Assembly (NCBI GenBank): GCA_016125275.1 | Contig: WGMB01000018.1 | Span: 1-64,000 of the forward strand | Length of the DNA: 64,000 nucleotides | Reading direction: 5' to 3' | Origin: Acidobacteriota bacterium | GTDB lineage: Bacteria; Acidobacteriota; Terriglobia; Bryobacterales; UBA6623 | Shown: positions 35,736 through 44,630 of the stretch, one piece after another | How positions within the stretch are numbered: the stretch's first letter is position 1 | Layout of the letters: every line of letters begins with the position of its first letter | Notes under the pieces: model-generated | The model's input: only the letters and a program-made list of their open reading frames with translations | Databases searched by the model: none | What the model was told of the DNA's origin: nothing | Made by a program: the position numbers and the translations under genes

Positions 35736-35741
35736 AGTATA
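35736..35741 (-). promoter_or_regulatory. Candidate -10 upstream of the activator gene
   Basis: The minus strand reads TATACT 21 bp upstream of the start ending at 35715, within an unusually AT-rich 100-bp stretch (35716-35818). No clear -35 is found at 17 bp. Only the -10 is supported. Confidence 0.4.
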
Positions 35742-35818
35742 GAGAGATTAGTCTGGGAATTGGACTTGGATAGCGTTTCGTTATGCGGATTTTAACTAAA
35801 GATTCTGTGAAGAAAGCG

Positions 35819-36601
35819 CTAGTACAGTTGGCAGAAAGGGCCATCGAGCTGCGTCACGAAACCGTCGGCGCCCTTGCGCGCCAAGTCCGATTGAAGGGCC
35901 TGCGCTTCGGTCAAACCCAGCTCCGCGCCCACCAAAACTCGGTACACCGGCCGGCCTGAAACGGCAGCCGATTGAATGGCGACGGGACTGGAGCCCGCCA
36001 CGCGCGCCGCGAGATCCTCGGCGTTCGACCGTTCACTGAAGGAGCCGACCTGGACGGAATGGCCGCGAACCAAGAAGCACTCAGGCACCCTTGCGCCGAC
36101 GTCGCCGGAACCCGAAACCGGGACGGGAGGGGCAGGGAGCTCATCGCGCGTCTCGGCGACGGTCACGGTCGCCGGCGGGCTCGGCTGCGCCCGGGTCATG
36201 GCGGGCGTGGCGATCACCGTCACTTCGACCAGCGTCGTGCCGGGGCCGATCATGTCGATGCGCCGGGCGGCCTCGCGGGATAAGTCGATCAGCCGTTGCC
36301 GCACGAACGGGCCGCGGTCGTTGATGCGCACGTCCACCGAACGGTCGTTACTGAGGTTACGGACGCGGACCACGGTGTCGAACGGCAGCGAAAGGTGCGC
36401 CGCCGTCAAGCCGTCCATGTCGTACACCTCGCCATTGCTGGTGCGGCGGCCGTGGTAGGGCAGGCCGTACCAGCTCGCCGATCCGCGCTCGACCGCGCCC
36501 AGACGAGCCGGAGTGGGCGCCGGCAGAACCACGCGAGGCTTGTGCCCGCAGCCTATCGCCGCGAATGCGGCTAGAAACACCACTAGCGAAGGATGTTTCA
36601 C
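35819..36601 (-). CDS. rlpA: RlpA-like septal ring lipoprotein
   Basis: A 260-residue lipoprotein. The lipobox AAIGC puts the lipidated residue at Cys18. The double-psi beta-barrel domain opens with the RlpA hallmark GSASWYGLPYHGRRTSNGE and contains RVRNLSNDRSVDVRINDRGP. The C-terminal ~80 residues (VQVGSFSERSNAEDLAARV) form a SPOR domain that binds denuded septal peptidoglycan. RlpA cleaves glycan strands lacking stem peptides during daughter-cell separation. It faces the BASS transporter gene across an 81-bp divergent region. Confidence 0.92.
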   Translation of the reverse strand: MKHPSLVVFLAAFAAIGCGHKPRVVLPAPTPARLGAVERGSASWYGLPYHGRRTSNGEVYDMDGLTAAHLSLPFDTVVRVRNLSNDRSVDVRINDRGPFVRQRLIDLSREAARRIDMIGPGTTLVEVTVIATPAMTRAQPSPPATVTVAETRDELPAPPVPVSGSGDVGARVPECFLVRGHSVQVGSFSERSNAEDLAARVAGSSPVAIQSAAVSGRPVYRVLVGAELGLTEAQALQSDLARKGADGFVTQLDGPFCQLY

Positions 36602-36682
36602 TCCTGCCAGTTTACCCGCTCAACCGGCGTTGTGCTACGATGCCGCGTTCGAGCCGCGTGGCTCTCAGGACACGATTCGACG

Positions 36683-37993
36683 ATGAAGCAATCCTCTCCC
36701 GCGTCCTCGGCCGGGAACCCGATCTTGCTCGGCCTGAGCGGCTTGGGCAGCGCCGTCTGGGTCCTTTGTTGGCTGTTGGGCGGGCCCGTTTCCGTGATCG
36801 GCCCGGCGATGGTCGCTTCGTTGGCGCTGTTCGCCATCTATTGCCAAACGAACACCCGCTGGCAGGTCTTCACCTTCACCTTCTGGGTGCTGGCGGGTGT
36901 GGCCGCCGCGATGTTCTACCCGGCGCTGTTCGACACCTGGGGAGGCTTCAAGCTCAGTCGCCTGAACGTGCCTCTGATCCAGATCATCATGTTCGGCATG
37001 GGCGCCAGCCTGAGCATCGGCGACTTTCTGGCCGCCCTCAAGATGCCCAAGGCTGTGCTGATCGGCATGTTCCTGCAGTTCACGGTCATGCCGCTGGTGG
37101 GCTGGACCGTGGCGACGGGCTTCGGCTTCGAGCCGGAGGTGGCGGCCGGCATCATCCTCATCGGCGCCTGTTCGGGCGGCGTGGCCTCCAACGTGATGGT
37201 CTATCTGGCGCGGGGCAACGTGGCCTTGTCGGTGACGATGACGGCCTGCTCGACGTTGATGGCCCCGATCATGACGCCGCTGGCGATGAAGCTACTAGCC
37301 GGCCGTATGATCGAGATCAGTTTTTGGGCCATGATGCTCTCCATCATCAACATGGTGATCATCCCGATCGCCGGCGGGCTCATCGCCAACAAGATCCTCG
37401 AGCGGCGGCGTCCGGTGGGCGAGTTTCTGCGGCTGATCGCGCCCCTGACGGTGGTGATCGCCGGCGGTGTGGCGGCGGTGACGGCAGGCGGCCGAGCCTT
37501 GGCCGGCCAACCGGTGGCCGACGGCCTCGCGAAGGAGGCCTTGATCCTGGCGGCCGTCACGCTGGTCGTGGGCTACCTGCTCAACGTTCTGCTGGCCGGC
37601 AACCGGGAGCTGTTCGACCGGATCTTGCCGATCGTGTCGATGGCGGCGATCTGCTTCATCATCGCGATCATCGCCTCGGGTTCGCGCAACGAGCTGCTGA
37701 GCATCGGCCTGCTGTTGCTGTTCGCGGCCTTGATCCACAACGTGGCAGGCTACGCGCTGGCGTACTTCCTCGGCGGCTTGGCGGGACTGCCGGAAACGGA
37801 CCGGCGGACGGTGGCCTTCGAGGTGGGCATGCAGAACGGCGGCATGGGCGTGGGACTGGCGTTGGACGTCCTCAAGAGCAGCGCGGCGGCCTTGGGCCCG
37901 GCGATTTTTGGCACGTGGATGAACATCACGGGTTCGACGTTGGCCTCTTGGTGGCGGGAACGGCCGCCGGCGCCGGCGCCGGCTCGGCGCTAG
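36683..37993 (+). CDS. Bile acid:sodium symporter (BASS) family transporter
   Basis: A 436-residue membrane protein of the BASS/ACR3-like superfamily. Diagnostic segments are FGMGASLSIGDFLAALKMP, the cation-site loop IGACSGGVASNVMVYLARGNVAL and EVGMQNGGMGVGLALDV. About ten to twelve hydrophobic helices can be counted. It is longer than many bacterial members by an N-terminal pair of helices. The start is ATG at 36683; the upstream frame is not supported by a ribosome-binding site either. Substrate could be an organic anion such as pantoate or bile-like acid; it cannot be fixed. The TadA gene starts 17 bp downstream. Confidence 0.9.
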   Translation: MKQSSPASSAGNPILLGLSGLGSAVWVLCWLLGGPVSVIGPAMVASLALFAIYCQTNTRWQVFTFTFWVLAGVAAAMFYPALFDTWGGFKLSRLNVPLIQIIMFGMGASLSIGDFLAALKMPKAVLIGMFLQFTVMPLVGWTVATGFGFEPEVAAGIILIGACSGGVASNVMVYLARGNVALSVTMTACSTLMAPIMTPLAMKLLAGRMIEISFWAMMLSIINMVIIPIAGGLIANKILERRRPVGEFLRLIAPLTVVIAGGVAAVTAGGRALAGQPVADGLAKEALILAAVTLVVGYLLNVLLAGNRELFDRILPIVSMAAICFIIAIIASGSRNELLSIGLLLLFAALIHNVAGYALAYFLGGLAGLPETDRRTVAFEVGMQNGGMGVGLALDVLKSSAAALGPAIFGTWMNITGSTLASWWRERPPAPAPARR

Positions 37994-38009
37994 GGCCCTC
38001 TCGCCGGCG

Positions 38010-38471
38010 GTGACGGCTTTGCTGGAACTCGACGAACGCATGATGCGGCGCGCGCTCGATTTGGCCGATCAAGCCGCCGCCGAAGAGGAGACGCCCGTAG
38101 GGGCCGTCGTGGCCCTGCGCGGAGAGATCATCGGGGAAGGCTACAACCGTCCCATCGCCGTCCACGACCCGACCGCTCACGCCGAGATCGTCGCGTTGCG
38201 CGCCGCCGCCGACCGACTGGGCCATTGGCGGCTGGACGAGTGCACGCTCTACGCCACCATGGAGCCCTGCGTAATGTGCGCCGGCGCGGCCGTGAATGCC
38301 CGCATCGCCCGCCTTGTGTTCGGCACACGGGACCTGCGTTTTGGGGCGGTCCGCAGCAAGTTTCGGCTGGCTGACTCCGATCTGTTACATCACCGCATCG
38401 AAGTCGTCGAGGGGGTCTTGGCCGCCGACTGCGTGGAGCGGCTGCGGGAGTTCTTTCGCCGGAGACGCTGA
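38010..38471 (+). CDS. tadA: tRNA-specific adenosine deaminase TadA
   Basis: A 153-residue zinc deaminase that converts A34 to inosine in tRNA-Arg(ACG). The zinc site is TAHAEIVALR (catalytic His-Ala-Glu) and EPCVMCAGAA (Pro-Cys-x-x-Cys). Length matches the family. The start is GTG at 38010, 17 bp after the BASS gene, which suggests coupled transcription; an ATG 10 codons further on is an alternative. No other tRNA-modification gene is nearby. Confidence 0.93.
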   Translation: MTALLELDERMMRRALDLADQAAAEEETPVGAVVALRGEIIGEGYNRPIAVHDPTAHAEIVALRAAADRLGHWRLDECTLYATMEPCVMCAGAAVNARIARLVFGTRDLRFGAVRSKFRLADSDLLHHRIEVVEGVLAADCVERLREFFRRRR

Positions 38472-38624
38472 GGCGACCGTTTGTCTCAGTGAGACGGCCG
38501 TGAGACGTTGCAGGCCTTCGGACGGCTGCGACACCCGGCCGTTGTCATCCCTTCTATCTGATAGATTCTCCGGAACTTGCGGTGTTCTCCGCTGGTTTGG
38601 CGCCCTGCCTGCTCCCAGCAGAGC

Positions 38625-39077
38625 ATGCCCCGTCCCACGGTTCTGGTGGTCAGCGACCATCCCCTGGTCTTTGACCGCATTCGCACGGCCCTGGAGCCTG
38701 TCTTTGCGACGCTCACGCTGGTCGCCCACCCGGAATCCGTGGTGGCCGCCGTCGGCGCCATCGACCCCACGATCCTGGTGGTCGACCTGCTGTCGCCCTC
38801 GGTCCGGGGCGAGGAAGTCCTGGCGCGAGTTCGCGAAGAGCTCCCGCTGCAACGCGTGGTGGCGCTGGTGGAAACCCGCGCGCACGCCATCCCCGACGGC
38901 GTGAAGACCGTGCGCCGCGGAGAGAGCCTGACGGATCTGCCGCTGAAGATTCGAGAGATTCTGGGGGGTGGGGAAGCCCGAGACGGCGGCGACGTGCCCC
39001 CCGAGGCGGCCGCTTGGCTGGAGCGCTACGGCCCCGGGGCTCAGTCGTCTCCGGCCGACAACTGCTGGGACAGATAG
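38625..39077 (+). CDS. Receiver-like domain protein
   Basis: A 150-residue protein with receiver-like order: TVLVVSDHPLVFDRIRTAL, candidate phosphoacceptor Asp in TILVVDLLSPSVRGEEV, then RVVALVETRA and a variable tail. The acidic pair at the N-terminus is SD, and the conserved lysine near residue 100 is not obvious, so signalling may be atypical. Start is the ATG at 38625; a frame open to 38577 has no family support. Its last 37 bp overlap the 3' end of the bacterioferritin gene on the opposite strand. The role is unknown. Confidence 0.55.
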   Translation: MPRPTVLVVSDHPLVFDRIRTALEPVFATLTLVAHPESVVAAVGAIDPTILVVDLLSPSVRGEEVLARVREELPLQRVVALVETRAHAIPDGVKTVRRGESLTDLPLKIREILGGGEARDGGDVPPEAAAWLERYGPGAQSSPADNCWDR

Positions 39078-39520
39078 AGTCCCAACCCGAGATCGTGCAC
39101 GGCCTGGAGCTGAGCCTCCAGCCAGTCCACGTGCTCTTCCTCATCCACCAAAATCTTGGCGAACAGCTCGCGCGAGCCGTTGTCGCCGATCGCCGTGGCG
39201 TCCGCGATGGCGGCGTTGAGCTGCTTCACGGCTTCGAGCTCCAGGTCCAGATCGCTCTCGAGCTGCGCCTTCACGTCCTGCCCGACGCGCATGGGGTTCA
39301 GCTCGCCCATGCTGGGCACGCCGTCGAGGAAAAGGATGCGTTCAATGACCCACTCGGCGTGGTGCATTTCCCCAATCGACTGCTTCTTTTCGTAAGAGCC
39401 GAGCTTGCCGTAGCCCCAGTTCTCCTGCATCTCCGCGTGGATGAAGTACTGATGGATAGCGGTGAACTCGGCGCGGAGGGTCTCGTTGAGACGGTCGATG
39501 ATTTTGGGATCGCCTTTCAT
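39041..39520 (-). CDS. bfr: Bacterioferritin
   Basis: A 159-residue haem-binding ferritin that forms a 24-mer and stores iron. Ferroxidase ligands are Glu18, Glu51, His54 and the DEEEHVDW segment (Glu127 region, His130 equivalents), and Met52 in GEMHHAE is the haem axial ligand at the interface of two subunits. The length is the family norm. Start is the ATG ending at 39520. The 3' end overlaps the opposite receiver-like gene by 37 bp, so transcripts of the two genes would be antisense at their ends. With Dps and the VIT transporter it makes three iron-storage or export genes. Confidence 0.95.
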   Translation of the reverse strand: MKGDPKIIDRLNETLRAEFTAIHQYFIHAEMQENWGYGKLGSYEKKQSIGEMHHAEWVIERILFLDGVPSMGELNPMRVGQDVKAQLESDLDLELEAVKQLNAAIADATAIGDNGSRELFAKILVDEEEHVDWLEAQLQAVHDLGLGLYLSQQLSAGDD

Positions 39521-39608
39521 GGATTCAATTCCTGGGACCCCATTGTAACGCCTGCGGAACAGGTTGCGGTCGCACCGAATTACGGAGGATTTGGAAGGCG
39601 CTGCGACA

Positions 39609-40592
39609 ATGGGGATGGGAAACGGCGGAATGCGGCGGATTGCGGCGATGGCTGGGTGCTGGGTCGCCCTGTTCGCCTGGGGTCCCTCCGCGAGCGGCCA
39701 AGTTCGGCCGTCCGCCGCCGTACTGGCTGAGCTGGAACAGTTCGAGGCCGAGCGCGGGCGCTTTCGTCGGCTGCTGCCCGGCGAAGAGGGCGTGACGGCG
39801 GAGAAGCTGGAGGCCTACCAGCAGGCCCTGGCGGAGGCCAGCGCCGCCTGGGTGGCCCGCTGGCCCCGGCAGGAGTTCGCCTGGAGAGCCCGGCTGGAGG
39901 CTCTGGCCGGGGTCGGGCGAGCTGATCCCACAGCGGTGCGCGAGGCCGTCGACCGGGCCGAGGCCATTGCGGCCGTCCCGAGCGGCCTGTACTTCCCGGA
40001 GAATCTATCGTTCCTGGAGGCGCGGGCGCTTCTGCGGCACGGTCTCGATCTGGACCGCGTGGGCCGTTTGGCCGAGGACGGGTTGCAGGCGGAGCTGCAG
40101 CGTCTGGATCGGGTGGAGCAAACCCGGGGAGGAGACCCGTCGGGCGAGCTGGGGGAGCGCCGCCGGCGGCTTCGCTGGAGAGCGGCCCTGCTGCAGGCCG
40201 ACGCGGCCGAGGCGAGCGGAGACGTTCCAAGCTGGCTCGCCGCCCTGCGGGAGCTGGAGGGCGCCGCGCCGCCGGCCGGCAGGCAGGACCGCGGGACCGC
40301 CGCCGCCTATGCCTCCGCTCAGTTGGAGTTGCATTCCCGCCGGGCTCGGGCGCTCCGAGCCCAAGGCGAAACCGACGCAGCTCTCGAGGAGTATCGGACG
40401 GCAGTGCGGCTGCGGCCGGCCTTTGGGGGCAAGCTCGAACCGCCCCGTAACCAAGCGCTGCTGGCGGAGGCGCGGTCCGCTTGGCTGTCCACCGGGCGCA
40501 GCGCGGAGGACTGGGAGGCATGGGTCGCCGTGCAGCGCGGCTATCCCATTCCCGCGATGACGTCCGTCCCGATGACTGCGGCGGCGCGCTAA
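39609..40592 (+). CDS. Exported TPR-like protein
   Basis: A 327-residue protein with a signal peptide (GGMRRIAAMAGCWVALFAWG) and an Ala/Arg/Glu-rich helical body consistent with degenerate tetratricopeptide repeats. The chain ends abruptly with VAVQRGYPIPAMTSVPMTAA and a stop. In related Solibacter-type proteins I would expect a TlpA-like thioredoxin domain after such a helical region, so this may be a shortened form; that comparison is from memory and weak. The ATG at 39609 is chosen because it leads straight into the signal peptide. Function unknown. Confidence 0.6.
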   Translation: MGMGNGGMRRIAAMAGCWVALFAWGPSASGQVRPSAAVLAELEQFEAERGRFRRLLPGEEGVTAEKLEAYQQALAEASAAWVARWPRQEFAWRARLEALAGVGRADPTAVREAVDRAEAIAAVPSGLYFPENLSFLEARALLRHGLDLDRVGRLAEDGLQAELQRLDRVEQTRGGDPSGELGERRRRLRWRAALLQADAAEASGDVPSWLAALRELEGAAPPAGRQDRGTAAAYASAQLELHSRRARALRAQGETDAALEEYRTAVRLRPAFGGKLEPPRNQALLAEARSAWLSTGRSAEDWEAWVAVQRGYPIPAMTSVPMTAAAR

Positions 40593-40607
40593 ACTAGTCG
40601 AATCTCG

Positions 40608-41420
40608 ATGCACCGGCTCGCCCTGAGGGCGACCGTCGTGTGGACGGCGGCGGCGACGCTGTTCGCGGCCGAAGCCGAGCGCAAAGCCGCTCCCCGGGTG
40701 GCGGACGGAGGCGTGGTAAACGCCGCCGGCTTCGACAACGGGCCCGGCGGCTTTGTAGCGCCCGGCTCCATCGTCGCCATCTTCGGCGAGGAGTTGGCGG
40801 GGCGCGCCCAAGCCGTCCGCGCGGACGACATTTCCGGGCTCCGGCTGCCCTTGTCGCTGGCGAACGTCTCGGTCATCATCGGCGAGCAACTCGCCCCGCT
40901 CTACTATGTCTCCCCCAACCAGGTGAATTGCCAGGTCCCCGGGAACCTGCGTCCTCGGGACGCCCCCTATCAACTGCTGGTGTTGCACAGCAACGAGGCC
41001 AGCGCTTCCGCCCCGTTGTTGATCCGGCCGGCCGCCCCGGGGCTGTTCCCCGTCGTCGCTCACCAGGATTTCTCGATCGTCGGTCGTGGGGAGGGGCTGA
41101 GGCCGGCGCATCCGGGAGAGTTGATCGTGCTGTTCGGCGCGGGCTTCGGCCCGACCAAGGTGTTGACCGACAACGGCCAGATCGCCCGCGCCCCCGAACC
41201 GATTGCCTTGCCCGCCAAGGTTCTGCTGAATGACGTCGAGGTCGCCCCGGAACGGGTGCTCTACGTCGGCGTCACGACGGGTTACGCGGGGCTGTACCAA
41301 GTGAATCTCCTCTTGCCGGAGGACTTGGCGCCAGGCGACGTGACGGCGATAGTCGAGGTGGACGGCGTCCGCAGCCCCGTCGGCGTCGAGGTCGCCGTGG
41401 AGCCGTCGCCCGATCCCTAA
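40608..41420 (+). CDS. Intact TIGR03437 domain protein
   Basis: A 270-residue secreted protein that is essentially one TIGR03437 (Ig-like, Solibacter-type) domain pair behind a signal peptide (RLALRATVVWTAAATLFAAE). Family hallmarks are VNAAGFDNGPGGFVAPGSIV, PLYYVSPNQVNCQVPGNL, GELIVLFGAGFGPT, RVLYVGVTTGYAGLYQVN. It starts 15 bp after the TPR-like gene stop on the same strand. Members usually cap large surface proteins; here the domain stands alone. It is a convenient reference for judging the damaged copy at 26.8-27.25 kb. Confidence 0.9.
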   Translation: MHRLALRATVVWTAAATLFAAEAERKAAPRVADGGVVNAAGFDNGPGGFVAPGSIVAIFGEELAGRAQAVRADDISGLRLPLSLANVSVIIGEQLAPLYYVSPNQVNCQVPGNLRPRDAPYQLLVLHSNEASASAPLLIRPAAPGLFPVVAHQDFSIVGRGEGLRPAHPGELIVLFGAGFGPTKVLTDNGQIARAPEPIALPAKVLLNDVEVAPERVLYVGVTTGYAGLYQVNLLLPEDLAPGDVTAIVEVDGVRSPVGVEVAVEPSPDP

Positions 41421-41480
41421 CGAAGCGGCGAAACCTTCGCGTGTTCGGATTCGTACTTAGGGCTAATGGGAGCCCGGATG

Positions 41481-41486
41481 TACAAT
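41481..41486 (+). promoter_or_regulatory. Candidate -10 element
   Basis: TACAAT, 60 bp upstream of the ATG at 41547, in the 126-bp gap 41421-41546. The gap also has a short CGAAG/CCTTCG hairpin just after the TIGR03437 gene stop. No -35 is convincing. Confidence 0.35.
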
Positions 41487-41546
41487 CAGGGCGAAGGCGC
41501 GGACGGACTGTCTTCAAAGATCGTTGGCCGTCTTCGGTGATATTGA

Positions 41547-42365
41547 ATGCGACTCTTTCTGACTTCGGCGGCGCTGCTGGCGGGATGCTTGTCCCTGCCG
41601 GCGCAGCAGGGTTTTCGAACAGTTGACGAGAAAACGCCCACCGAGGAGGCCTCCCCGGCGGAAGAGGAGATGGTCATCCCGCGCGGCACCCGCGTGCCGC
41701 TGATGCTGCTCAACAGCGTCAGCACCAAGCACGCCGCACCGGGAGATTTGGTCTACCTTGAATCGGTCTACCCGGTGGTGGTGGCCGGCCGCGTCGTGAT
41801 TCCCCCGGGGACGTACGTCTCCGGCAGCGTGACGCGCTCCAAGCGGCCCGGCAAGGTCAAGGGCAAGGGTGAGCTGTATTTGCGATTCGAACAGATGATT
41901 CTGCCCAACGGCGTCATCCGCGACCTGGTCGGCCGGGTGGGCGCGCTCGACGGGCGTTCGCCGGAGAGCTTTGACCGGGAAGAAGGCCGCATCCAGAGCG
42001 AAGGCTCGGCCGGCCGGGACGCCCGCACCGTGGGCGAATCGACGGCCGCCGGCGCCTCCATCGGCGTGATCGCAGGCGCGGCCAGCGGCAGCACCGGCAT
42101 GGGCCTGGGTATCGGCAGCGCGGCGGGAGCGGCGGCCGGCTTGGCGGGCGTGCTGCTCACGCGCGGTCCCGACGCCATTCTGGAGCGCGGCGCGCAACTC
42201 GACATGGTGCTCGACCGCGACCTCGGCTTCACTGAAGACGAGCTCACTTTTGAGAACGCCCTCCGCAGCCCCGGCGGCACGAGCAACATCGGCCCCGGCC
42301 CAGACCCGAACCGGAATCGTCGGAATCAGAGCAACGGGCGCTTCGGCCGCCGGTTTCCGCTCTGA
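41547..42365 (+). CDS. Exported TrbI/VirB10-like barrel protein
   Basis: A 272-residue protein with a signal peptide (MRLFLTSAALLAGCLSLPAQ). The region ~42-135 (VIPRGTRVPLMLLNSVSTKH, VYPVVVAGRVVIPPGTYVSG) resembles the TrbI/VirB10 C-terminal barrel used in envelope channels, followed by a Gly/Ala-rich hydrophobic stretch (~165-210) that might insert in a membrane and an RN-rich tail. No other type IV secretion genes are present, so this is a stand-alone acidobacterial relative. The function is unknown; a periplasmic or outer-membrane location is inferred. Confidence 0.75.
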   Translation: MRLFLTSAALLAGCLSLPAQQGFRTVDEKTPTEEASPAEEEMVIPRGTRVPLMLLNSVSTKHAAPGDLVYLESVYPVVVAGRVVIPPGTYVSGSVTRSKRPGKVKGKGELYLRFEQMILPNGVIRDLVGRVGALDGRSPESFDREEGRIQSEGSAGRDARTVGESTAAGASIGVIAGAASGSTGMGLGIGSAAGAAAGLAGVLLTRGPDAILERGAQLDMVLDRDLGFTEDELTFENALRSPGGTSNIGPGPDPNRNRRNQSNGRFGRRFPL

Positions 42366-42401
42366 TAAAATCAACTCCACCGATTCGCGGTCCGGTTTTC
42401 G

Positions 42402-44630
42402 TTGGAGCGCAAAAGTCAAAACTTTTCGTTGGCCGTTTCCGGGCTGCTGTTCGTAGTCCTGCTGGGCCTGTCTTTCTGGCAGACGTCCTTCGATTTCGGC
42501 GATTTCCGACCGCGTTCGCCCACGGTGACCTTTGTCCTGTGGGGCATCTCCACCCTGGTCATCCTGGGCGTCCTCACCCTGGGATTCCTGCTCTTCCGCA
42601 CGCTGCTCAAGCTCTACATCGAGCGGCGCAGGGGGCTGGCCGGCTCCAAGCTCAAGACGCGTCTGGTGGGCGGCGCTCTGGCGCTATCCCTCCTACCCGT
42701 GATCTGCATGGTGATCTTCTCGTTCAAGGTCCTCAATCGAACCCTGGACAAGTGGTTCAGCTACCCGACCAAGGAGATCATCGAGAGCTCCGAGGCCGTC
42801 TCCGAGCGGCTGAACGAAATCATGCGGCACAAGACCGAGACGGACGCCGCTTGGCTGGCTTCGCTGCCGATCGCCGCGCGAGCCCTGGGGGCGGACACGG
42901 CGGAGGACGACCGCCCGGAGCGGCTCGAAGAGACCGTACGGCGCGTTGGGGCCGAGTACGTCGCCTTGCTGCCGGTGGATTCCACCAAGCCGGTCTGGGA
43001 AGTGCGCAGCACGGCGCTCATCAAGGGCCCCGTGGCATGGAAGCTGCCCTCCAGCGAGCCGAGCGACGGAACCGTGTCCGGCATCGCCCAGGAGATGGTC
43101 TGGGCCGCGGCGCCGGTGTTCGACGGTAAACGCCAGATCGGCCGCGTGATCGTCGGCTGGCCCATCCCGCGCGATATCCTCGAACGCCAGCAGTACATGG
43201 CCAGCAACCTCGATCTGTGGGCTTTCTACGAGGGCGAGCGGCGCGACATTCGCTACTTTTACCTGGGCATGCTCGCGCTCATCACGGTCTTCGTGCTGTT
43301 CGTGGCGGTCTGGCTCTCGCTGTACGTCTCCAAGCAGATCAGCACGCCCATCGAGGCGCTGCTGGAGGCCACCTCGGCTATTTCCGAGGGTCGTTTGGAC
43401 TACCGCATCGGAGCCTCGGGCCTCGACGAGATCGGCGGCCTGATCGTGAGCTTCAACCAGATGACGCGCGATCTGGAAGAGCGCACGCGCGCCCTGCAGC
43501 AGAGCAACAGCGACCTCGGCCAGGCCAACGCCGAGATCGAGTCGCGCCGCCGCTTCATCAACGCCATCCTCGAGAACATCACGCCCGGCGTCGTGTCGGT
43601 CACCGAGCAGGGCGAGATCCTCAAGAGCAACTCCTCGGCCGCCAAGATCTTCCCGGACCTGGGCGCCGTGCAGTCGATGCTGGAGCTGTTTCAAGGCGAA
43701 GACCTGCAGGAGATGCGCTACCTGCTCAACCGGGCGCGCCGCATCGGGCTGGCCAGCCGGGACTTCGAGATCGAGCGCAACGGTCGCATCGTCCACCTGA
43801 CCGTGACGGTCTCCGCCCTCGAGCGCCAGACGCCGGACCGCTCCGGGCGCCCGTCGCGCTTCGTGGTCGTCCTCGAGGACACCACCGAGCTCTTGCGGGC
43901 CCAGAAGACGGCGGCCTGGAACGAAGTGGCCCGCCGGGTGGCGCATGAGATCAAGAACCCCCTCACGCCGATCGCGCTGTCGGCCGAGCGCATGGCCCGG
44001 TTGATGGAGCGCTTCGATGCGGCCTCTTCCGCGGAGGACCGGCGTGACCTGCAACAGCGCTTTCTGCGCTCGACGGACACGATTCGCCGCGAGGTCGAAT
44101 CGCTGCGGCGTCTCGTGGACGAGTTCGCCCGAATGGCCCAGTTCCCGCAAGCGCGCCCCGAGCGGGCGGATCTCAACCAGGTGGTTGCAGAGGCTTTGCA
44201 CGTCTTCGAGGGCCGTTTGGCCGACGTGAGCCTGCGCGCGCGGCTCGATCCCGACCTGCCGGCGGCGTGGATCGACCCCGAACAGTTCAAGCGCGTAGTG
44301 GTGAATCTGGTGGACAACGCCGCGGAAGCCCTGGAGGGCTGCTGGGTGCGCGAGATCGTGGTGGAGACGGCGCCGGGCTCTCACCCGGAGTCGGTCGAGC
44401 TGGTCGTTTCGGATTCCGGTCCGGGCGTGTCAGCCGAGGACAAAGAGAAATTGTTCCTGCCCTATTTTTCAACCAAGAGCCGCGGAACAGGCCTGGGACT
44501 GGCGATCGTCAGCCGCATCGTCGCTGAGCACGGCGGTTCCATCCGCGTGGAAGACAACCGGCCGTCGGGTTCCCGCTTCATCGTGGAGGCGCCCGTGGCG
44601 GACCCGGCGCCCGTCGGAGCCCTGGCGTGA
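42402..44630 (+). CDS. ntrY: NtrY-like sensor histidine kinase
   Basis: A 742-residue membrane kinase. Hydrophobic segments at ~8-28, ~44-68 and ~90-112 precede an extracytoplasmic sensor (~112-285); another helix (YFYLGMLALITVFVLFVAVW) leads to a HAMP domain (QISTPIEALLEATSAISEGR), a PAS domain (~375-480), HisKA with the phosphorylated His in VAHEIKNPLTPIALS, and HATPase_c (NLVDNAAEAL, DSGPGVS, GTGLGLAIV). The start is TTG at 42402. The stop overlaps the NtrX gene by 4 bp (GTGA). It likely senses nitrogen or redox state in the envelope; the ligand is not readable. Confidence 0.92.
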   Translation: MERKSQNFSLAVSGLLFVVLLGLSFWQTSFDFGDFRPRSPTVTFVLWGISTLVILGVLTLGFLLFRTLLKLYIERRRGLAGSKLKTRLVGGALALSLLPVICMVIFSFKVLNRTLDKWFSYPTKEIIESSEAVSERLNEIMRHKTETDAAWLASLPIAARALGADTAEDDRPERLEETVRRVGAEYVALLPVDSTKPVWEVRSTALIKGPVAWKLPSSEPSDGTVSGIAQEMVWAAAPVFDGKRQIGRVIVGWPIPRDILERQQYMASNLDLWAFYEGERRDIRYFYLGMLALITVFVLFVAVWLSLYVSKQISTPIEALLEATSAISEGRLDYRIGASGLDEIGGLIVSFNQMTRDLEERTRALQQSNSDLGQANAEIESRRRFINAILENITPGVVSVTEQGEILKSNSSAAKIFPDLGAVQSMLELFQGEDLQEMRYLLNRARRIGLASRDFEIERNGRIVHLTVTVSALERQTPDRSGRPSRFVVVLEDTTELLRAQKTAAWNEVARRVAHEIKNPLTPIALSAERMARLMERFDAASSAEDRRDLQQRFLRSTDTIRREVESLRRLVDEFARMAQFPQARPERADLNQVVAEALHVFEGRLADVSLRARLDPDLPAAWIDPEQFKRVVVNLVDNAAEALEGCWVREIVVETAPGSHPESVELVVSDSGPGVSAEDKEKLFLPYFSTKSRGTGLGLAIVSRIVAEHGGSIRVEDNRPSGSRFIVEAPVADPAPVGALA

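Noticed and set aside
42693-44384. Open frame of 563 codons on the minus strand
   Set aside because: It is antisense to NtrY, whose domains are complete.
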